Below are positions 58,796-64,000 of a stretch of 64,000 bases of DNA, one piece after another (position 1 is the stretch's first letter; each line of letters opens with the position of its first letter). Position numbers and translations under genes: made by a program. Under the pieces are notes generated by a model. It ran no database searches and was not told the origin of the DNA. It saw nothing but the letters and a program-made list of their open reading frames with translations. Where the stretch lies: assembly GCA_011523825.1 (NCBI GenBank), contig WTFX01000009.1, positions 166,420 through 230,419 of the forward strand, in the 5' to 3' direction. Origin of the DNA: Microthrixaceae bacterium. Its GTDB lineage: Bacteria; Actinomycetota; Acidimicrobiia; Acidimicrobiales; Poriferisodalaceae.

Positions 58796-61498
58796 TCAGT
58801 GTGCTGAGGCGGACCAGGGGTCGGCGCTGTCGGTGGCCAGGCCGTAGCGCTTGATGGCCTCCGCCGCCGCGCTCGAATCGATCTCGCCGAGTTCGGCGAG
58901 GCGCCACAGCACCGCCACCGTGATGTGCTCGGCAGTGATCTCGAAGTGCTCTCGCAGCCGGCTGCGGGTATCGCTGTGGCCGAAGCCGTCAGTGCCCAGC
59001 GACGTGTAGTCGCGCCCGATCCAGCGAGACACCTGGTCGGGCACGGCGCGCATGAAGTCGGTCACGGCCACCACCGGCCCCATGCCGTCGGCCAACTGCC
59101 GGGTCACGAAGGGCACCTGCTGGGGATCGTCGGGATGGAGCGTGTTCCACCGCTCGCACGACAGCGCCTCCTCGCGCAGTGCCTTGTACGACGTGGCGCT
59201 CCACAGATCCACGCCCACGTCATGCTCGGCCGCCAGCAGATCTGCGGCCGCTCGCGCAGCGCCCTGCGCCGAGCCCGAGAACAGGATCGTGCCCGAGTGG
59301 GCGCGTCCGGGCGGCGACGGGGCGAAGCGGTACAGCCCGGCCAGCAGGTCTTCGGTGGCGAGACCGTCGGGCTCAGCCGGCTGGACGTAGTTCTCGTTGT
59401 AGATGGTGAGGTAGTAGAAGACGTCCTCGCCTACGCCGTACATGCGCCGGATGCCGTCCTGCACGATGGCGGCCAGCTCGTAGGCGAACGCCGGGTCGTA
59501 GGCCTGGCACGGCGGCACCACCGAGGCCAGCAGCGGCGAGTGGCCGTCCTGGTGCTGGAGACCCTCGCCCATCAGAGTGGTGCGGCCCGCGGTGGCCCCC
59601 ATGAGGAAGCCGCGCCCGCGCATGTCGGCCAGCGCCCAGATCATGTCGCCCACCCGCTGGAAGCCGAACATGGAATAGAAGGTGTAGAAGGGCACCATCG
59701 CCACGCCGCGGGTGGCATACGACGTGGCCGCAGCGGTGAAGCTGGCGAGTGCGCCCGCCTCGGTGATGCCCTCTTCGAGGATCTGGCCGTCGATGTGCTC
59801 GGTGTAGGACAGCAGCAGGTCGTGGTCGACCGGCTCGTACAGCTGTCCCTGGCTGGCGTAGATGCCCAGCTCGCGGAACAGCGAGTCCATGCCGAACGTG
59901 CGGGCCTCGTCGGGAATGATCGGCACCACCCGATCGCCGAAGCCCGGTTCCCGCGTCATGGCCCGCAGCATCCGGGTGAACGCCATGGTGGTCGACACCG
60001 CCATCTCGCCCGACCCCGCAGCAAACTCTGAGAACGGCTTGGAGCTGGGCATCGGCAGCGCCTTGCGGCACCAGTTGCTGATGCGCTTGGGCAGCGGCCC
60101 GTTGAGCGCCTTGCGGCGTGCCATCAGGTACTCGTGCTCGGCGCTGCCGGGCGCAGGCCGGCAGTAGGGCGGGTCGTCGGGATCGAACTCGGCATCGATC
60201 TCGTTGTGCAGTCGCAACCGCTCACGGATCGTCATGAGCTGCGTACGGTTCAGCTTCTTGATCTGGTGCGTGGCATTGCGGGCTTCGAGGTCGGGCCCCA
60301 ATGACCAGCCCTTGACCGTCTTGGTCAGGATGACGGTGGGGCTGCCCTCGTGCTCGACGGCCGCCTGGTAGGCCGCGTACAGCTTCTTGTAGTCGTGACC
60401 ACCGCGGGGCAGGGTCTGGAGATCCTCGTCGGAGAGGTGCTGCACCATCTCGCGCAGCCGTGGATCGGGTCCGAAGAACCGCTCGCGGATGTACTGCCCG
60501 CTCTCCACCGAATAGCGCTGGTACTCGCCGTCGATGGTTTCGTTCATCTTGTTGAGCAGCACGCCGTCGCGGTCGCGGGCGAGCAGTTCGTCCCAGCGGC
60601 CGCCCCAGATCACCTTGATCACGTTCCAGCCAGAGCCGCGGAAGTTGGCCTCAAGCTCCTGGATGATCTTCCCGTTGCCCCGCACGGGACCGTCGAGCCG
60701 CTGCAGGTTGCAGTTCACCACGAAGATCAGGTTGTCGAGCCGCTCCCGTGCAGCCAGGTGCAGCGCGCCGAGCGTCTCGGGTTCGTCGGTCTCACCGTCG
60801 CCCACGAAGCACCACACCTTCGACTCCGCCGTGTTGTCGATGCGGCGGTTGTGGAGGTAGCGGTTGAAGCGGGCGTGATAGATGGCCGTGATCGGCCCGA
60901 GACCCATCGACACCGTCGGGAATTCCCAGAACTCGGGCATGAGGCGGGGATGGGGGTACGACGACAGGCCGGTACGGCCGATCTCGCGCCGGAAGTGCTC
61001 GAGGTCGGTGTCGTCGAGGCGGCCTTCGAGGTAGGCCCGGGCGTAGATGCCGGGCGCCGCATGGCCCTGGATGTAGATGTGGTCGCCGGGTTCGCCGTCG
61101 TCCTTGCCGTGCCAGAAGTGGTTGAAACCCACGTCATACAGCGCCGCCGAGCTGGCGAACGTGGACAGGTGACCGCCGATGCCGTCGGCCCACGAGTTCG
61201 CGTGGGTCACCATCGCCACGGCGTTCCAGCGGATGAAGGCCCGCAGGCGCTTCTCGATGTCCTCGTCGCCGGGGAACCACGGTTCGTCTTCGGGGGCGAT
61301 CGTGTTGATGTACGGGGTCGAGACGGTGGCAGGGAAGTCGACCTGCATCTCGCGGGCCTTGGACATGAGCCTGCGAATGAGGAACCGCGCGCGGTTCTTG
61401 CCCCGCTCCTCGACGACTGCCGCGAACGACTGCAGCCAATCGTCGGTCTCATCGGGGTCGATATCGGGGATTTGCTCATGCAACCCGTCAAAGAGCAT
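58796..61498 (-). CDS. aceE: Pyruvate dehydrogenase E1 component, homodimeric type
   Basis: The 900-aa thiamine-diphosphate enzyme catalyses the decarboxylating step of the pyruvate dehydrogenase complex. It has HANSWADGIGGHLSTFASSA, GDHIYIQGHAAPG, the TPP motif GDGETDEPETLGAL...NCNLQRLDGPV, and MVPFYTFYSMFGFQRVGD, all expected for the single-chain AceE seen in actinobacteria. The length is normal. E2 is not in the window; a probable dihydrolipoamide dehydrogenase begins at 63911. ATG 61498 is used; the divergent RNase H gene starts 22 nt away. Confidence 0.96.
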   Translation of the reverse strand: MLFDGLHEQIPDIDPDETDDWLQSFAAVVEERGKNRARFLIRRLMSKAREMQVDFPATVSTPYINTIAPEDEPWFPGDEDIEKRLRAFIRWNAVAMVTHANSWADGIGGHLSTFASSAALYDVGFNHFWHGKDDGEPGDHIYIQGHAAPGIYARAYLEGRLDDTDLEHFRREIGRTGLSSYPHPRLMPEFWEFPTVSMGLGPITAIYHARFNRYLHNRRIDNTAESKVWCFVGDGETDEPETLGALHLAARERLDNLIFVVNCNLQRLDGPVRGNGKIIQELEANFRGSGWNVIKVIWGGRWDELLARDRDGVLLNKMNETIDGEYQRYSVESGQYIRERFFGPDPRLREMVQHLSDEDLQTLPRGGHDYKKLYAAYQAAVEHEGSPTVILTKTVKGWSLGPDLEARNATHQIKKLNRTQLMTIRERLRLHNEIDAEFDPDDPPYCRPAPGSAEHEYLMARRKALNGPLPKRISNWCRKALPMPSSKPFSEFAAGSGEMAVSTTMAFTRMLRAMTREPGFGDRVVPIIPDEARTFGMDSLFRELGIYASQGQLYEPVDHDLLLSYTEHIDGQILEEGITEAGALASFTAAATSYATRGVAMVPFYTFYSMFGFQRVGDMIWALADMRGRGFLMGATAGRTTLMGEGLQHQDGHSPLLASVVPPCQAYDPAFAYELAAIVQDGIRRMYGVGEDVFYYLTIYNENYVQPAEPDGLATEDLLAGLYRFAPSPPGRAHSGTILFSGSAQGAARAAADLLAAEHDVGVDLWSATSYKALREEALSCERWNTLHPDDPQQVPFVTRQLADGMGPVVAVTDFMRAVPDQVSRWIGRDYTSLGTDGFGHSDTRSRLREHFEITAEHITVAVLWRLAELGEIDSSAAAEAIKRYGLATDSADPWSASAH

Positions 61499-61504
61499 GG
61501 GTTC

Positions 61505-61510
61505 TAGTGT
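61505..61510 (+). promoter_or_regulatory. -10 hexamer TAGTGT, leaderless or near-leaderless
   Basis: TAGTGT ends 9 nt before ATG 61520 of the RNase H fusion, in the 21-nt gap to aceE. Confidence 0.4.
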
Positions 61511-61519
61511 CGCACTTGG

Positions 61520-62584
61520 ATGAGCCAGAAATCGAACGCGATAGCGCGAGAGGTGTTCACCGACGGGTCATGCCTGGGCAATCCGGGTCCTGGCGGCTGG
61601 GCCTACGTGATCGACGGCGGGCCGTGGGCCTGCGGCTTCGAGCCCTCCACCACGAACCAGCGCATGGAGGTCGCGGCCGCGGCGCAAGCCGTCGAGAACC
61701 TGGACGGCCCGCTGCGGATCGTCAGCGACTCCACCTACGTGGTGAAGTGCTTCACCGACGAGTGGTGGCGAGGCTGGCACCGGCGCAACTGGCTGAACAC
61801 GGCCAAGAAGCCGGTCGCCAACCGGGACCTGTGGGAGCCGTTCATCGAGGCCGTGCTGACGCGCGGCGACGTGACCTTCGAGTGGGTGAAGGGTCATGCG
61901 GGCCAGCGGCTGAACTCCGCTGCTGATGCGCTGGCCGTGCATGCTGCGGGGGCAGGTGCCGGCCAGAGCGGCAATCGGTTCGACGATGACGTGCTCGATC
62001 GGCTGAGCGACCCGCGATCGGGAGCGCAGCGCCCCGTCAAGGGCGCAGTCAGCACCGATGAGCCGACGTCAGGAAACCGGGAAATCGCTGGTCACGCCGT
62101 GGCGGTGTTGGGCCACCGGCCGCCGGAACTCGGCGGCTACAACGAGAACCCGGTGTCGCGCAAGGTGCTCCGGCAGCTGAGCGACGTCCTTGCCGCCAAG
62201 CGCGCTATGCATCCCGATCTGGTTGTGGCGACAGGCCTCGGGCTCGGTGCCGAGACCCTGGGCGCTGAGGCTGCACTCGCTGCCGGTGTGCCGCATGTCG
62301 TGGTGCTCGCATTCGAAGGCGTCGAGCGCCGGTGGCCGGGGCCGTCTCGGCGGCGATTCGCCGAGCTGCGGCAGAGCGCAGTTCAGGAATTCGTGCTCAG
62401 CAACAGGGTGCCTGTCGACACTGAGGCGTTTGGCAAGGCGATGCGTCGTCGGGACACCTGGTTCATGCACAACTGCGACGAAGCCGTGCTGGTGCGCCGC
62501 GCCGACGATCGCACGTTGGGCGATCTGAACCGGCGCTTGGAGGATGCGCTGGACGACGTCTGGGTGATCGAGCCCGAGGACTAG
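61520..62584 (+). CDS. rnhA: RNase HI fused to a YpsA-like SLOG domain
   Basis: The 354-aa protein starts with a full RNase HI domain (about residues 8-142). The catalytic Asp15 (FTDGSC), Glu50 (RMEVAA), Asp70 (VSDSTY) and Asp136 (SAADALA) are all present, and so is the tryptophan-rich handle WWRGWHRRNW. After a 45-residue linker comes a Rossmann-like domain (about 190-345) beginning VLGHRPPELGGY and containing VVATGLGLGAETLGAEAAL. These are features of the YpsA/DUF1273 branch of the SLOG nucleotide-binding superfamily. It should cleave RNA in RNA-DNA hybrids, possibly under control of a nucleotide ligand. Confidence 0.88.
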   Translation: MSQKSNAIAREVFTDGSCLGNPGPGGWAYVIDGGPWACGFEPSTTNQRMEVAAAAQAVENLDGPLRIVSDSTYVVKCFTDEWWRGWHRRNWLNTAKKPVANRDLWEPFIEAVLTRGDVTFEWVKGHAGQRLNSAADALAVHAAGAGAGQSGNRFDDDVLDRLSDPRSGAQRPVKGAVSTDEPTSGNREIAGHAVAVLGHRPPELGGYNENPVSRKVLRQLSDVLAAKRAMHPDLVVATGLGLGAETLGAEAALAAGVPHVVVLAFEGVERRWPGPSRRRFAELRQSAVQEFVLSNRVPVDTEAFGKAMRRRDTWFMHNCDEAVLVRRADDRTLGDLNRRLEDALDDVWVIEPED

Positions 62585-63042
62585 GAATCGGCTTCGGCCG
62601 GGGTCTCGACGAGCGCAGCCAGCCGCTCGAGCGTCTTTTCCATGTTCGGCACGTTCTTGCGATGAGCTCCGATGAGCTCGACGCTTCGCGGCAGCTTTGC
62701 CGTTGACCAGTTGAAGGTTTCGCGTACCAGCGTGCCCCCGCCGGGTTGGGGTTCAAGCCGGTAGCTCCAGCGTTGTCCCTGCCAGTGCGCCCAGGTGATC
62801 AGGCGGTTCTCCTCGAACTCCAGCACCCGATTCTTCACGGTGTAGGAGACGCCCACCTTGATGCGCATGGAGAAGGTGCTGCCCAGTGTCAGCGGCGCAT
62901 TGCTGGTGGTCAGGCGAGCCAGTGTTCCCGAGCCGTCGATTTCGCAATGACGGCTGGGATCGGTCAGCACCGCGAAGATCTTCTCGGCGGGAGCGGCGAT
63001 GAGCCGCTCGACACTGACGCTCCGCTGCTTGGGCTTGGCCAT
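62581..63042 (-). CDS. SRPBCC family protein
   Basis: The 153-aa START-like protein has the SRPBCC pattern VERLIAAPAEKIFAVLTDPSRHCEIDGSG, the central GSTFSMRIKV strand and the C-terminal helix NVPNMEKTLERLAALVE. Such proteins bind hydrophobic ligands; the ligand is unknown. It lies 24 nt downstream of the thioredoxin-like selenoprotein and may be cotranscribed with it. Its TAG overlaps the RNase H stop in CTAG. Confidence 0.88.
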   Translation of the reverse strand: MAKPKQRSVSVERLIAAPAEKIFAVLTDPSRHCEIDGSGTLARLTTSNAPLTLGSTFSMRIKVGVSYTVKNRVLEFEENRLITWAHWQGQRWSYRLEPQPGGGTLVRETFNWSTAKLPRSVELIGAHRKNVPNMEKTLERLAALVETPAEADS

Positions 63043-63066
63043 GCTGTCCTTCGGGCGGGATCGGGC

Positions 63067-63684
63067 TCAGGCGGGCGTGAGGGCGTCTTGCACGATGTCG
63101 GGCGGGGGAGTACCGCCGCCGCGCTCGATGCTGCCGTCGGCTCGAACCAGCACCCACCTCGGCTGGTAGCTCACGCCGAGCTGACCCCACAGCTCGCCGT
63201 CTTCGTTGGAGAGCTGCGGGACGTCGCCCAGCTGGTGCTTGGCCACGAAACGCCGGTAGGAATCCTGGGAGTCGCCGCCGGGGACTCCCACCAGGACCAA
63301 GCTGTCGCCGTGCTCCGCCTTCAGCGCTGCGACCGCAGGCGCTTCACGATTGCACGCCGGTCACCATGGTGCCCAGAACCACAGCAGCACGTCGTTCCCG
63401 GCTGTTGCAGCCAGATCGAATTGCTGCCCGTCGAGCAGCGCTCCCTCCAGCAGCAGGATCTCGGCCCGGGTCTCCTGGGCGACCGCGGCGGTGGTGGCAG
63501 CCGGCTCGGCGGCCGCACCGGTGTCGGTTTCGCCGGCAGTGGTCGCGGGCGCCTCGGCAGCAGATGTCGTGGCCGCGGTGTCGCGGGACACGCTGACCTC
63601 GACGCTTCCGCAGCCGGCCAGGACGCCGAGGCCTGCCAGCCCGGCCAGCAGCACGATGACCGCTCGGGACCGCGGGTGCATCAC
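63067..63684 (-). CDS. Thioredoxin-like lipoprotein selenoprotein with in-frame TGA (Sec108, UPAC motif)
   Basis: The frame is interrupted once, by TGA at 63363-63361, exactly at the first redox Cys of a thioredoxin/TlpA-type active site: WFWAPW-U-PACNREAP. Read through, the product is 205 aa with Sec108 and resolving Cys111. It has a lipoprotein signal (lipobox LAGCG), a Thr/Ala/Glu linker to about residue 75, and a redoxin domain continuing LVLVGVPGGDSQDSYRRFVAKH and cis-Pro-like SYQPRWVLV. The true stop is a second TGA at 63069-63067. A SECIS-type hairpin follows the first TGA. It is predicted to act as a thiol-disulfide oxidoreductase outside the membrane. The start is GTG 63684, with TAGGCT 7 nt upstream, or ATG 63681. 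Confidence 0.9.
63323..63343 (-). promoter_or_regulatory. Bacterial SECIS-like hairpin of the thioredoxin-like selenoprotein
   Basis: On the minus strand AGCGC, a bulged C, and TGC pair with GCA and GCGCT around the loop GGTC. The loop starts 27 nt after the TGA. A UGC-GGUC-GCA apex closely resembles the well-known E. coli fdhF element (GCA-GGUC-UGC). Confidence 0.72.
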
Positions 63685-63691
63685 CTTGCCG

Positions 63692-63697
63692 AGCCTA
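63692..63697 (-). promoter_or_regulatory. -10 hexamer TAGGCT (minus strand), leaderless type
   Basis: TAGGCT ends 7 nt before GTG 63684 on the minus strand. Confidence 0.5.
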
Positions 63698-63727
63698 TCT
63701 CTGGGCCTGGAATGCGAGAGCGCGGGT

Positions 63728-63733
63728 TACATT
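63728..63733 (+). promoter_or_regulatory. -10 hexamer TACATT, leaderless type
   Basis: TACATT ends 7 nt before the GTG of the 29-aa membrane ORF at 63741. Confidence 0.4.
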
Positions 63734-63740
63734 CGAACCG

Positions 63741-63830
63741 GTGAGCACCCGGGCGCTGATTGCTTTGGCTCTCGTCACCGGGATGGTCATCCTGATGGCG
63801 TTCGCGGTCCAGGTGCTCATCGCGCTCTAG
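63741..63830 (+). CDS. Mini membrane protein candidate, 29 aa
   Basis: GTG 63741 opens a 29-codon ORF ending in TAG whose product is one hydrophobic helix (ALIALALVTGMVILMAFAVQ) with a short polar start (VSTR). Support comes from a well-placed -10 hexamer 7 nt upstream and from its uniform hydrophobicity. No family is recognised. It lies between the selenoprotein gene (divergent) and the lpd-like gene (same strand, 80 nt). Confidence 0.4.
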   Translation: MSTRALIALALVTGMVILMAFAVQVLIAL

Positions 63831-63895
63831 CGCTGCCTGGCCCGGCCGCAGTGCATGCTGCGGGGCCCCGGTGCGAACCCGCCGAAAACGCGGCG

Positions 63896-63901
63896 TACCC
63901 T
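63896..63901 (+). promoter_or_regulatory. -10 hexamer TACCCT, leaderless or near-leaderless
   Basis: TACCCT ends 9 nt before ATG 63911. Confidence 0.4.
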
Positions 63902-63910
63902 CGTCGCGCG

Positions 63911-64000
63911 ATGGCAGATGACACGAACACTGGCGAGAAAGTCAGTCCGGCTCGTTACGACTTGGTGGTGATCGGCGGAGGCCCCGCGGGCTACGGCGCA
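63911..64000 (+). CDS. FAD-dependent pyridine nucleotide-disulfide oxidoreductase, N-terminus (probable dihydrolipoamide dehydrogenase)
   Basis: Only the first 30 codons are in the window. They encode a short polar leader and the FAD-binding fingerprint YDLVVIGGGPAGYGA, as in dihydrolipoamide dehydrogenases and related disulfide reductases. The nearby aceE makes a lipoamide dehydrogenase (E3) role likely, but the redox Cys pair lies beyond the window edge. Confidence 0.7.
   Translation, partial: MADDTNTGEKVSPARYDLVVIGGGPAGYGA

Overview
The window reads as a gene-dense stretch of a high-GC actinobacterial chromosome, most likely from the class Acidimicrobiia or a close relative. The evidence is indirect: three F420-type LLM oxidoreductases, a SufU-type scaffold, a homodimeric AceE pyruvate dehydrogenase, a Liv ABC operon, heavy GTG start use, and lipoproteins with Thr/Glu/Ala/Pro-rich linkers. 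No taxonomic marker gene is present. No intergenic gap exceeds about 300 bases. I see no tRNA, rRNA, CRISPR array, insertion sequence or phage gene, so this looks like core chromosome with a few unusual genes.

Layout. Bases 1-8 kb hold the tail of an indolepyruvate:ferredoxin oxidoreductase, a haem aldoxime dehydratase, a transsulfuration pair (cystathionine beta-synthase and MetB-type enzyme), an ammonium transporter, a histidine phosphatase and a secreted lipase-like lipoprotein. Bases 8-15.5 kb hold an M18 aminopeptidase, an F420-type oxidoreductase, a lipoprotein that shares a domain with the lipase, a SulP transporter, an AlkD-like protein, a rhomboid protease with a duplicated catalytic motif, and an EamA exporter. 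Bases 15.7-22.6 kb are a complete branched-chain amino acid type ABC operon (substrate-binding protein, LivH, LivM, LivG, LivF) with a trailing dehydrogenase. Bases 22.6-28.8 kb hold redox enzymes, a diguanylate cyclase and a divergent pair resembling methylsuccinyl-CoA dehydrogenase and mesaconyl-CoA hydratase. Bases 28.8-35.5 kb hold MutY, a UGSC-motif selenoprotein with its thioredoxin-fused neighbour, a flavin reductase, a MauE-like protein, an oligopeptidase B and a gamma-carbonic anhydrase.

Bases 36.5-47.8 kb form a split SUF iron-sulfur locus. On the plus strand lie sufB, two CoA-ester lyases, a small Cys protein, sufD, a Rieske ferredoxin and sufC. On the minus strand lie a second sufC, sufS and sufU. 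Between them are a pterin dehydratase, a NUDIX hydrolase and a flavin monooxygenase-like protein. Bases 47.8-58.7 kb hold an M20 peptidase, an amidase, a DrrAB-type ABC exporter, an MBL hydrolase, a membrane-anchored molybdopterin oxidoreductase, an acyl-CoA dehydrogenase, two unknown proteins, an alpha/beta hydrolase and a MaoC protein. Bases 58.8-64 kb hold aceE, an RNase HI-SLOG fusion, an SRPBCC protein, a second selenoprotein (a thioredoxin-like lipoprotein with a UxxC active site), a mini membrane ORF and the start of a dihydrolipoamide dehydrogenase-like gene.

The most notable result is two independent genes whose reading frame is interrupted by one TGA exactly where a redox Cys is expected. 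Each is followed by a hairpin of bacterial SECIS type, which implies that this organism decodes UGA as selenocysteine. A second genome-level pattern is a TAnnnT -10 hexamer 6-9 nt before the start codon of about twenty genes, which indicates widespread leaderless transcription and helps fix several GTG starts. The Mcd-, Mch- and Mcl-like enzymes together suggest C5-dicarboxylic acyl-CoA chemistry of the ethylmalonyl-CoA or 3-hydroxypropionate type.
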